From JAAYZQ01 sp034428935 (GTDB lineage: Bacteria; Chloroflexota; Anaerolineae; JAAYZQ01): 7,011 nucleotides of DNA. This document shows positions 1 through 5,718 of this stretch, piece by piece (position 1 is the first letter of the stretch; the number at the start of each line of letters is the position of its first letter). The stretch spans positions 1-7,011 of the forward strand of contig DAOUHB010000199.1 in NCBI GenBank assembly GCA_034428935.1, in the 5' to 3' direction. The position numbers and the translations under genes are program-made. Below the pieces are notes generated by a model. That model was not told the DNA's origin. It did not search any database and saw nothing but the letters and a program-made list of their open reading frames with translations.

Positions 1-201
1 CGGACGCAGCGGGCCGGCGCCTGAGACGCCCCCGGGCACAGACCTGAGCCGGCTCCCGGCCACGACGGCGCCCGGGCAGCCGAAGCGTAGAGCATACAGA
101 CCGGCGGCGGGCGCGCTGATCGTGCCCACCGCCGGCTCCCCTCTTTTGCCCCATCGCCGGACCCGGCTCGACCCGCCCTGCCGGCCAGGCGCGCAATCCC
201 C
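1..201. other. GC-rich stretch without an assignable gene; possibly the edge of a partial gene
   Basis: This stretch is visibly richer in G+C than the rest of the window and holds no recognisable domain. Two readings are possible. On the minus strand no stop codon occurs in any frame. A GTG at 127-129 preceded by AGAGGGGAG could start a protein that runs off the window; it begins MGTISAPAAGLYALRFG and would be the third gene of the permease unit. On the plus strand, the frame starting at base 2 is open until a TAG at 203-205. That TAG would overlap the stop of the small membrane gene in the four bases CTAG, as convergent genes often do, and would give a Pro/Arg-rich tail. Both frames share the same wobble positions, so base bias cannot separate them. 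I see no terminator with a T-tract here, only a 10-bp palindrome GAGCCGGCTC near base 50. Confidence 0.25.
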
Positions 202-414
202 CTAGCTGGGCTCTTCTCCGACGTCGGGCTCGTCTTCGGGGCTCGATGCCAGCGCGACGAAACGGAGGGCCAGGGGAATGATAAAGCCCAGCAGCAATAT
301 GGCCAGGCCGATCCACCACATGACGGGCTGGTCGTTCATCGTCCCGAGGCTGATCAGGGGCAGGGCAACCAACAGCATCAGGAACGCGATATCGAGTGCC
401 GTGACTCGCCTCAT
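202..414 (-). CDS. Small two-helix membrane protein, second gene of the permease unit
   Basis: A 70-residue protein of unknown function. Residues about 7-25 and 32-54 are hydrophobic and long enough to be two membrane-spanning helices. The loop between them carries NDQP, and the tail after residue 57 is strongly acidic (SSPEDEPDVGEEPS). A positively charged MRR at the start favours a cytoplasmic N-terminus, which would place the acidic tail in the cytoplasm as well. The ATG lies only 12 bp after the permease stop, with AAAGGA directly behind that stop, so translation is very probably coupled to the permease. Coupling and topology suggest an accessory subunit or stabiliser of the permease, comparable in layout to small partner proteins of other carriers, but this is inference; no family is recognised. 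The gene is real on the strength of its spacing, Shine-Dalgarno site and coherent hydrophobic pattern. Confidence 0.72.
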   Translation of the reverse strand: MRRVTALDIAFLMLLVALPLISLGTMNDQPVMWWIGLAILLLGFIIPLALRFVALASSPEDEPDVGEEPS

Positions 415-426
415 GGCCGTTTCCTT

Positions 427-2055
427 TCAAAAGAGATTCAAGATGATGGTCGCGATGCCGGTTAGCACGCCGGCGACGATGGTCCACGGGATGGTCCCAC
501 GTAGGATCGCCCCCTCCTCCCCCGAACTGCGGACGGCCCCGGTGCCGATGACAATGTTCGCCGGGGCGATGACGTTGCCGATGGCGCCGCCGGCGCCCTG
601 GGCCGCCAGGACGGCCGACTGCTCCAAGCCGGGGAGGGCCGCGGCGGCCTGGGACTGGAGGGGCGAAAAGAGAATGTTGGAGGCCGTGCTGGAGGAGGTC
701 ATGAACGCGCCCAGGATGCCGATCCAGTTGGCGAGAAAGGCATAGACGGGCGCCGTCGCCACGGAAGCGATGCCCTGGGCCAGGATGCTCGTCTGGCCCG
801 AATGGTCCATCAGCTTGCTCATGGTCAGAAACGAGGCGATGGCAATGGAAGAGGGGACCGAATCTTTGACCAGGTTGCCCAGGAGGCTCTGGCCTCCGGA
901 GCGGTAGTAGCCCCGGAGCCGGTAGACCACCAGGGCTACGAGGGCGGTGACCAGGACAAAGGTCCCCGGATGCGTGAGCAGCGCAAAGGGCGAGTAGGGC
1001 TCGGCCTCGGGGATGACGAGCCCGTAGCCCGTTTCCACGGCCGGGAAGGGGAGGCCGATCTGCAACTGCGAGAGAAGGTCGGTGATGGCCGGAACAGCCG
1101 AGCCGAGGACGGCGATCACTGTCAAAAAGATGTAGGGAAAGAGCGCCAGGCCGAGGCCCATTTGGGTTTGCGGTCCCGCTGCCTCCTCCGCTGCAGCCGG
1201 TTCTTCGAGGGGCTCATCCCGCATGGCCGGGCGTTCGACAATGCCCTCCGCGGGCTCTGCGTAGCGCCGCCAGTGCGACAGGGGATAGAGCGCAACGAGG
1301 GCCAGGGTGCCGGCCACAAAGGTGGACAGCACCGGGTTGACGTACATCATCCCCAACTGCACGCCCCCCTGGATGACGGCGATGATCAGGACCAAAGGGA
1401 GGCCGTGGACAACGGCTGCCCGCCGGCCGTACATCCACGTCACGCCCAGGCCCCCCAGGAGGTTGACCAGCGCCAGCAGAATCGCCGTCTGGACGGCGGT
1501 GGCGGTGGGATCGGCGACTTCGGTGACACGCACCATGGCCAGCCAGCCAACGGCCAGGGTGCCAAAATGCTTGGCCCAGGCGTGGGCGATGAGGGGGATT
1601 ATGACGGCATAGCTCGCCCTCATGCCGAGGCCGAGGAGCAGCGGCGCGGTCACGGCGATGGGCGCGCCAAAGCCGGCGACACCCTGGAAAAAGCTGGCAA
1701 AGACCCAGCCGATGGCCAGCACGAGAAAGAGCTCGTTGCGGCTGAACTCCAGGAAACCCCTGCGGAGCGCGTCAAAGGCGCCGGCCCGCAGGGTTACGAG
1801 GTACAGCAACAGCGCCGTCCAGACCACGTACAGGATAAACACCGCATCCCAGATCCCCTTGCCGGCTGCCACGGCCAGGGTCTGGAAGGGGGTCCGGAAC
1901 ACCAGCAGGGCGAGCACCGCCGCCGCCAACAACCCGGCCGGCCCGGCCTCGATCCCTTTCCACTGAAAGACAGCCAGAAGTACCAGGAGCACGGCGATGG
2001 GGAGCAGGGCGACGAGCCAGTGAAGAATGTCGACCGGAAGCTGAGCACCATCCAT
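427..2055 (-). CDS. lctP: LctP-family L-lactate permease (lactate/glycolate-type hydroxy acid transporter)
   Basis: A 542-residue polytopic inner-membrane carrier, close to the 540-565 residues usual for the LctP family, which imports L-lactate, D-lactate or glycolate with protons. Family signatures are present: FFQGVAGFGAPIAV at residues 122-135, SSSTASNILFSPLQ at 454-467 and IGNVIAPANIVIGTGA at 492-507. The remaining sequence is mostly hydrophobic helices from residue 12 to the end. They are broken by one hydrophilic, acidic, Ala/Glu-rich loop at about 265-298. The ATG is supported by AGAGGAGG about seven bases upstream. A strong promoter lies about 140 bp further upstream. The gene runs divergently from the hydrolase/SDR/transhydrogenase series and is followed at once by a small membrane protein. 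No LUD or FMN-type lactate dehydrogenase is adjacent, so the actual substrate could be another short hydroxy acid. Family assignment is firm; substrate is inferred from the family only. Confidence 0.93.
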   Translation of the reverse strand: MDGAQLPVDILHWLVALLPIAVLLVLLAVFQWKGIEAGPAGLLAAAVLALLVFRTPFQTLAVAAGKGIWDAVFILYVVWTALLLYLVTLRAGAFDALRRGFLEFSRNELFLVLAIGWVFASFFQGVAGFGAPIAVTAPLLLGLGMRASYAVIIPLIAHAWAKHFGTLAVGWLAMVRVTEVADPTATAVQTAILLALVNLLGGLGVTWMYGRRAAVVHGLPLVLIIAVIQGGVQLGMMYVNPVLSTFVAGTLALVALYPLSHWRRYAEPAEGIVERPAMRDEPLEEPAAAEEAAGPQTQMGLGLALFPYIFLTVIAVLGSAVPAITDLLSQLQIGLPFPAVETGYGLVIPEAEPYSPFALLTHPGTFVLVTALVALVVYRLRGYYRSGGQSLLGNLVKDSVPSSIAIASFLTMSKLMDHSGQTSILAQGIASVATAPVYAFLANWIGILGAFMTSSSTASNILFSPLQSQAAAALPGLEQSAVLAAQGAGGAIGNVIAPANIVIGTGAVRSSGEEGAILRGTIPWTIVAGVLTGIATIILNLF

Positions 2056-2190
2056 TTTCGATCCTCCTCTTAAACGGGGCTATGCAGAGCACGCCAGGAT
2101 CGAGCCAGTATAAGGATCTTGGCCTGTGCACGTGGGAACGAGGGCGTCAGCGCCTGGCAAGGCAATCCGGCCTGGAGGGCAGCCATGCCC

Positions 2191-2202
2191 AATGCGTGCA
2201 TT
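2191..2202. promoter_or_regulatory. Dyad over the permease -10 box and start site, possible operator
   Basis: A perfect inverted repeat AATGC-GT-GCATT overlaps the last three bases of the -10 box and the expected transcription start of the permease promoter. That position is typical for repressor operators. It does not match the TGGTNNNACCA pattern of GntR/LldR-type lactate regulators, and no regulator gene is in the window. A dyad of this length can occur by chance, so the functional call is tentative. Confidence 0.3.
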
Positions 2203-2228
2203 ATCCCACAGATCTGCCCGATTGTCAA
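2200..2228 (-). promoter_or_regulatory. Sigma70-type promoter of the permease unit
   Basis: Read on the minus strand, a perfect -35 box TTGACA (2228-2223) is followed by a 17-bp spacer and GATAAT (2205-2200), five of six bases of the -10 consensus. It is preceded by TGG, an extended -10. The transcript would start near 2193 and leave a leader of about 138 bases before the permease ATG. The leader can form a short hairpin GGGCA-TGGC-TGCCC (2190-2177). The spacer contains the palindrome CAGATCTG (2209-2216). Confidence 0.8.
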
Positions 2229-2307
2229 ACAGTTATGAATGAAGGAGAGCGGGGACTCAAAGACGGTTGATTCCGGGCCTGGACCGTCTCGCCACGCCCG
2301 TTGCCAC

Positions 2308-2336
2308 TTGCAGAAATTCCCGATTTGAGGTAAATT
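2308..2336 (+). promoter_or_regulatory. Weak candidate promoter for the zinc-ribbon/hydrolase series
   Basis: TTGCAG (2308-2313) and TAAATT (2331-2336) are separated by 17 bp, within the AT-richer part of the divergent intergenic region. They match three of six and four of six consensus bases. This is the best plus-strand candidate I found between the permease promoter and the ATG at 2411, but it is far weaker than the permease promoter. A small hairpin CCGGC-AGTGTA-GCCGG (2363-2378) lies in the predicted leader. Confidence 0.3.
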
Positions 2337-2410
2337 CTCCCTGGTAGTTGAGAGCAGGCTCCCCGGCAGTGTAGCCGGCACGCCCGAGCATACGCCAGAG
2401 GGAGAGGATC

Positions 2411-2722
2411 ATGGAGACAGTGAGCTACGAGGGAGAATCGGGGCTGGTGGCAGTTGTGCAGGCGCTGGACAACCTGCGCGGCTTGCTGGCCGCAGACGCG
2501 GTGACCAGGGAGCAGGCGGCGGGCCTCCTGGGCTGCATCAACCTGCACCTGGCCGACGTCGTGGGCGTGGAAGACGAGATGCTTGCCCGCCTGGAGGACT
2601 GCGCCGGCCTGCTCTGCCCCCTATGCCGTGGCTTTATTGGTTATATCAGCAACCTCTCGGGACTCTGCCCGCACTGCGGCCAGCGCTTTTTCTGGGCCGC
2701 AGGCGAGGAGGAAGAGAGCTAG
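2411..2722 (+). CDS. Small protein with a C-terminal four-cysteine zinc ribbon, function unknown
   Basis: A 103-residue soluble protein that I do not recognise by name. Residues 1-62 look helical and acidic, with no membrane segment. The C-terminal part has two CxxC knuckles, CPLC at 69-72 and CPHC at 86-89, spaced by 13 residues. This is a rubredoxin/zinc-ribbon-like arrangement that would bind one zinc ion. The tail is acidic (GEEEES). The ATG is supported by AGGGAGAGG a few bases upstream. The gene is first in the plus-strand series and sits 70 bp before the hydrolase, with a stem-loop in between. The zinc ribbon suggests nucleic-acid or protein binding, so a regulatory or chaperone role for the following genes is possible but unproven. 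Codon usage is like that of its neighbours. Confidence 0.75.
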   Translation: METVSYEGESGLVAVVQALDNLRGLLAADAVTREQAAGLLGCINLHLADVVGVEDEMLARLEDCAGLLCPLCRGFIGYISNLSGLCPHCGQRFFWAAGEEEES

Positions 2723-2738
2723 GGCCGGCCTCCGCGCT

Positions 2739-2757
2739 GCTGGCCGTTCGAGCCAGC
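2739..2757 (+). other. Stem-loop between zinc-ribbon and hydrolase genes
   Basis: The inverted repeat GCTGGC-CGTTCGA-GCCAGC gives a 6-bp stem, extendable by one G-U pair, with a 7-base loop. It lies in the 70-bp spacer after the zinc-ribbon stop. No T-tract follows, so it is not a standard intrinsic terminator. It could be an mRNA processing or stability element within a common transcript, or chance in GC-rich DNA. Confidence 0.35.
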
Positions 2758-2792
2758 GTGGGCCGAGCAATTATCACACAGGAGTGACGAGC

Positions 2793-3494
2793 ATGAACCT
2801 GAAGGGCAAGATTGTGGATCTCAGCCAGGAGATCTATACCGGGATGCCGGTCTACCCCGGGCACATGAAGACGGTTATCTTTACCCACGTCTCGCACGAA
2901 GAGAGTATGCGCCAGATCGGCACCGGTTTCTCGTACCACGCCAGCGGCCTGCTGATGTGCGACCACGGCCCGACCCACATCGATTCGGTGAGCCACTTGA
3001 GCCGCGACCCCGACGCCCCGTCGGTGGACGAGATCCCGCTGGAGTACTGCATCACCCCGGCCATCTGCCTGGACATGAGCGACGTCGAGCGCCAGACCCA
3101 GTTCGGCCCGGAAAAGATCGAGGCCGAGCTGAAGCGCTGGGGGCTGGACATCCGCCCCGGCGACACGGTGCTCTTTTACACCGGTCACTACGAGCGCTAC
3201 TACGGCACGCCCGAGTACGCCACCCACCAGCCGGGCCTGACGCGCGAGGCCACGGAATACATCATTGACAAGGGCGTCGTCAACTTTGGCGTGGACAACA
3301 CCAGCCCCGACATGTGGCTGGACAAGAGCTATCCCTGCCACACCGTCTGCGCCCAGCGGCGCATCACCCACATCGAGAACCTGTGCAACCTGGACAAGCT
3401 CGTGGGCCAGCGCTTTACCTTTGTCGCCCTCCCGCTCAAGATCCGCAAGGGCACCGGCTCGCCGGTGCGCGCCGTCGCCATCCTGGACGACTAA
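2793..3494 (+). CDS. Cyclase-family metal-dependent hydrolase (kynurenine formamidase/isatin hydrolase-like fold)
   Basis: A 233-residue cytosolic protein of the cyclase family, whose members (KynB kynurenine formamidase, isatin hydrolase) hydrolyse amide or lactam bonds with divalent metals. The start at 2793 is chosen because AGGAG lies eight to nine bases upstream and the sequence opens with the family N-terminus (KIVDLSQEIYTGMPVYPG, residues 6-23). The metal motif, HxGTHxDxPxH in the family, appears as HGPTHIDSVSH at 58-68. All metal ligands and the final histidine (H58, H62, D64, H68) are kept, but the Gly before the second His is Pro and the family Pro is Val. The second metal-binding element is H183 and E195, within a conserved HIENLCNLDKL block (193-203). 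Length is at the usual 200-260 residues. No kynureninase or tryptophan dioxygenase is nearby, so a KynB role is unlikely. Its SDR neighbour 26 bp downstream suggests a step in a catabolic route. Confidence 0.87.
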   Translation: MNLKGKIVDLSQEIYTGMPVYPGHMKTVIFTHVSHEESMRQIGTGFSYHASGLLMCDHGPTHIDSVSHLSRDPDAPSVDEIPLEYCITPAICLDMSDVERQTQFGPEKIEAELKRWGLDIRPGDTVLFYTGHYERYYGTPEYATHQPGLTREATEYIIDKGVVNFGVDNTSPDMWLDKSYPCHTVCAQRRITHIENLCNLDKLVGQRFTFVALPLKIRKGTGSPVRAVAILDD

Positions 3495-3520
3495 AGGCTG
3501 CCTGGAGGCTGCGCGGAACG

Positions 3521-4285
3521 ATGAGGTTTCCAAATTTTCGACTCGACGGCCAGGTTGCTTTGGTGACCGGGGCCAGCACCGGGCTGGGTCGCGGCTGCGC
3601 CCTGGCCCTGGCCGACGCCGGGGCCGATGTGGCCGTCACCAGCCGCGACGTGGCCCGGGCCGAGGCGGTGGCCGCCGAGGTGCGGGCCATGGGCCGCCGG
3701 GCCCTGCCCGTGGCCCTGGAGGTCACCAGCCTGGAGAGCATCGACGCCGCCGTGGCGGCAGTCGAGGACCAGTTCGGGGCCATCGACGTCCTGATCAACA
3801 ACGCCGGCATCAACATCCCGGAGCCGGCCCTGGAGGTCAGCGAGGAGCACTGGGATCGGGTTCTGGACACGAACCTGAAGGGCCTGTTCTTTTGCGCGCA
3901 AAGGGTGGGCCGCGGGATGGTGGCCCGGGGACGGGGCAAGATCGTCAACGTCGCCTCGCAGATGGGCCTGGTGGGTGGCCGGCTGCGGGCCGCCTACTGC
4001 TCCAGCAAGGGCGGCGTGGTGCAGCTCACCAAGGTGCTGGCCATCGAGTGGTCGGCCAGCGGCGTGAACGTCAACGCCGTGGCGCCCACCTTCCTGCGGA
4101 CGCCCTTCAGCGAGCCGATGTTCGCCGACGAGGCCTTTTATCGGGAAGTGGTGGCCAAGATCCCGCTGGGCCGCGTGGGCGAGGTGGAGGACGTGCTGGG
4201 CGCCATCGTCTTTCTCGCGTCGCCCGCCTCCGACCTGGTGACAGGCCACACCCTGTTGGTCGACGGCGGCTGGACCGCCTGGTAG
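3521..4285 (+). CDS. SDR-family NAD(P)-dependent oxidoreductase, gluconate 5-dehydrogenase-like
   Basis: A 254-residue classical short-chain dehydrogenase that reversibly oxidises a secondary alcohol to a ketone with NAD(P). The cofactor motif TGASTGLG is at 16-23, NNAG at 93-96, the structural Asn at 118 (DTNLKG), and the catalytic Ser146, Tyr159 and Lys163 (YCSSK) are all intact with correct spacing. The basic SR at 41-42 after the second beta strand allows either NAD or NADP. The ending LLVDGGWTAW and the overall pattern resemble gluconate 5-dehydrogenase and related sugar-acid SDRs, but SDR substrates cannot be read from sequence. The ATG follows the hydrolase by 26 bp. GGAGG lies 12 bases upstream, a somewhat long spacing, so translation may be partly coupled to the hydrolase. 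The gene is followed immediately by an intrinsic terminator. Confidence 0.9.
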   Translation: MRFPNFRLDGQVALVTGASTGLGRGCALALADAGADVAVTSRDVARAEAVAAEVRAMGRRALPVALEVTSLESIDAAVAAVEDQFGAIDVLINNAGINIPEPALEVSEEHWDRVLDTNLKGLFFCAQRVGRGMVARGRGKIVNVASQMGLVGGRLRAAYCSSKGGVVQLTKVLAIEWSASGVNVNAVAPTFLRTPFSEPMFADEAFYREVVAKIPLGRVGEVEDVLGAIVFLASPASDLVTGHTLLVDGGWTAW

Positions 4286-4297
4286 GCAAAAGTCGAG

Positions 4298-4330
4298 GGC
4301 AACGCACCTGCCAGGGGTGCGTTGCCTTTT
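4298..4330 (+). terminator. Intrinsic terminator between the SDR and transhydrogenase genes
   Basis: A perfect 11-bp inverted repeat, GGCAACGCACC (4298-4308) and GGTGCGTTGCC (4316-4326) with a 7-base loop, is followed directly by TTTTGTT. This is a standard Rho-independent terminator, with a rather short T-tract that may allow read-through. It lies 12 bp after the SDR stop and 28 bp before the next ATG, so it would end the hydrolase-SDR transcript or set a lower level of the downstream gene. Confidence 0.85.
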
Positions 4331-4358
4331 GTTGCCAAGTGGGGTAAAGGAGCAAACC

Positions 4359-5639
4359 ATGACCCAATTCGAAACGATCATCCCGCTGCACACGGCCCGC
4401 CTGAAGTTTGGCGAGGGCGCTACCGAGGAGCTGGGCTACGAGCTCAAGAACATGGGCGCCCGCCGGGTGATGCTCGTGGTCGACCCGGAGCTGTGGCAGT
4501 TTGGGCTGGTCGATCAGGTCAAGGCCATCGTGGAGGACGCGGGCATCGCCCTGCACGTCTTTGACCAGGTCCACGTCGAGCCCACCGACGTCTCCTTCCG
4601 GCAGGCCATCGCCGCCATGGATGGCCTGGACGTGGACGCCTTCGTGGGGCTGGGCGGGGGCAGCGCCCTGGACACGGCCAAGGCTATGAACCTGTACAGC
4701 ACCTACCCCGCCGACCTGTACGACTATATCAACGCCCCCATCGGCAAGGGCAAGCCCGTGCCGGGGCCGGTCAAGCCGCTCGTCGCCCTGCCCACCACGG
4801 CGGGCACGGGCAGCGAGACCACGGCGGTCATCGTCCTCGACCTGCTGAAGCTGCACCTGAAGACCGGCATCTCCAGCAACCACGTGCGGCCCACCATGGC
4901 CATCGTTGATCCCCTCAACACCCTGACAGTGCCGCCGGCGGTGACGGCCTCGTGCGGGCTGGACGTGTTCACCCACGCCGCCGAGTCGTTCACCATCAAG
5001 CCGTTCAACATGCGGCCGCGGGCGGCCAACCCGGCCCAACGCCCGGCCTACGTGGGCGCCAACCCTATCTCGGACCTGTGGAGCGAGAAGGCCGTGGAGT
5101 GGGTGGGCCAGTACCTGCGGCGGGCCTGTTACAACGGCGACGACGTGGAGGCGCGGACCTTTATGGCCATGGGCTCGACCTTTGCCGGGGTGGGCTATGG
5201 CAACGCCGGGGTCCACATCCCCCACGCCCTGGGCTATCCCATCGCCGGCATGGTCAAAGGCTGGGTGCCGCCCGGCTACCACGTGACGGAGGCCATGGTG
5301 CCCCACGGCATCTCGACGGCCCTCACGGCGCCGGCCTGCTTTCGCTTCACGGCCCCCAGCAACCCCGCCAAGCACGCCCGCCTGGCAGAGCTGTTGGGCG
5401 CCAGCGTGGAGGGGCTATCGCCGATGGACGCGGCCCTCGAGCTGCCCGGGGCCATCGTCCGCCTGCTGCGCGACGTGGGCTGCCCCAACGGCCTGTCGGC
5501 CGTCGGCTACGACGAGGCCGATATCCCGCGCCTGGCCGAGGGCGGCTGGAAGCAGCAACGGCTGCTGGTGGGCAGCCCGCGGCCCGTTGGCGAAGAAGAC
5601 CTGCGGCGCATCCTGGAAGAGTCCATGGTGCTGTGGTAG
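4359..5639 (+). CDS. Iron-containing alcohol dehydrogenase of the hydroxyacid-oxoacid transhydrogenase (ADHFE1/HOT) type
   Basis: A 426-residue group III (iron-containing) alcohol dehydrogenase. It resembles mammalian ADHFE1, which oxidises 4-hydroxybutyrate to succinic semialdehyde while reducing 2-oxoglutarate to D-2-hydroxyglutarate on a tightly bound nucleotide. Blocks typical of that subfamily are visible: ELKNMGARRV (28-37), VEPTD (73-77), APIGKGKPV (126-134), RPAYVGANPISDLW (228-241) and GNAGVHIPHALGYPI (281-295). The nucleotide site includes GGGS (99-102) and PTTAGTGSE (145-153). Probable metal ligands are D202, H206, H289 and H316. The ATG at 4359 follows AAAGGAG at ideal spacing; an upstream in-frame start at 4317 lies inside the terminator hairpin and is rejected. 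Length fits the family without a transit peptide. The substrate may be 4-hydroxybutyrate or another hydroxy acid; a plain alcohol dehydrogenase function is less likely given the subfamily blocks. Confidence 0.88.
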   Translation: MTQFETIIPLHTARLKFGEGATEELGYELKNMGARRVMLVVDPELWQFGLVDQVKAIVEDAGIALHVFDQVHVEPTDVSFRQAIAAMDGLDVDAFVGLGGGSALDTAKAMNLYSTYPADLYDYINAPIGKGKPVPGPVKPLVALPTTAGTGSETTAVIVLDLLKLHLKTGISSNHVRPTMAIVDPLNTLTVPPAVTASCGLDVFTHAAESFTIKPFNMRPRAANPAQRPAYVGANPISDLWSEKAVEWVGQYLRRACYNGDDVEARTFMAMGSTFAGVGYGNAGVHIPHALGYPIAGMVKGWVPPGYHVTEAMVPHGISTALTAPACFRFTAPSNPAKHARLAELLGASVEGLSPMDAALELPGAIVRLLRDVGCPNGLSAVGYDEADIPRLAEGGWKQQRLLVGSPRPVGEEDLRRILEESMVLW

Positions 5640-5651
5640 CGTCGCGGCCGA

Positions 5652-5680
5652 TTGACAAGGCGGCCCGAGCGTGATACACT
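5652..5680 (+). promoter_or_regulatory. Sigma70-type promoter of the GNAT gene
   Basis: A perfect -35 box TTGACA (5652-5657) is followed by a 17-bp spacer and TACACT (5675-5680), with TGA just before it forming an extended -10. Transcription would start near 5687, about 32 bases before the ATG at 5719. The promoter begins 12 bp after the transhydrogenase stop and makes the GNAT gene an independent unit. Confidence 0.78.
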
Positions 5681-5718
5681 CCGGGGGTGCGAGCGACAGA
5701 AGCCAGGAGGAGAGAAGG

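Larger units (their letters stand above)
2056..2410. other. Divergent intergenic region
   Basis: This 355-bp region separates the permease from the zinc-ribbon gene and is lower in G+C than the coding parts. It holds the permease promoter, its dyad and leader, and the weak plus-strand promoter candidate. Short open frames on both strands were examined. None has a good Shine-Dalgarno site or a coherent protein sequence, so I treat the region as non-coding and regulatory. Confidence 0.6.

Noticed and set aside
1..129. Biotin/lipoyl-domain reading of the minus-strand frame starting at 127-129
   Set aside because: The SAPAAG...PGAVVAG pattern is only vaguely similar, and no modified-lysine motif follows in the visible part.
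802..2073. A 423-codon plus-strand open frame opposite the permease
   Set aside because: It is antisense to a well-supported LctP protein, its product is a Gly/Gln/Arg-rich sequence with no domain, and long antisense frames are expected in high-GC genes.
2082..2270. Short plus-strand open frame (62 codons) inside the permease leader and promoter
   Set aside because: It has no proper Shine-Dalgarno site, overlaps the permease promoter, and its product is not protein-like in composition.
2793..3494. Naming the hydrolase kynB
   Set aside because: The family fits, but the motif differs at two positions and no other kynurenine pathway gene is nearby.
2646..3533. A 295-codon minus-strand open frame opposite the hydrolase
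   Set aside because: The plus-strand protein has all cyclase-family metal ligands; the antisense product has no recognisable feature.
4317..4358. Upstream in-frame start for the transhydrogenase
   Set aside because: It lies in the right arm of the terminator hairpin and lacks a Shine-Dalgarno site, while the ATG at 4359 has AAAGGAG and begins at the family N-terminus.
4107..5375. A 422-codon minus-strand open frame opposite the SDR end and transhydrogenase
   Set aside because: It is a His/Gly/Arg-rich shadow with no motif. It crosses a terminator and two genes that have intact catalytic residues on the other strand.
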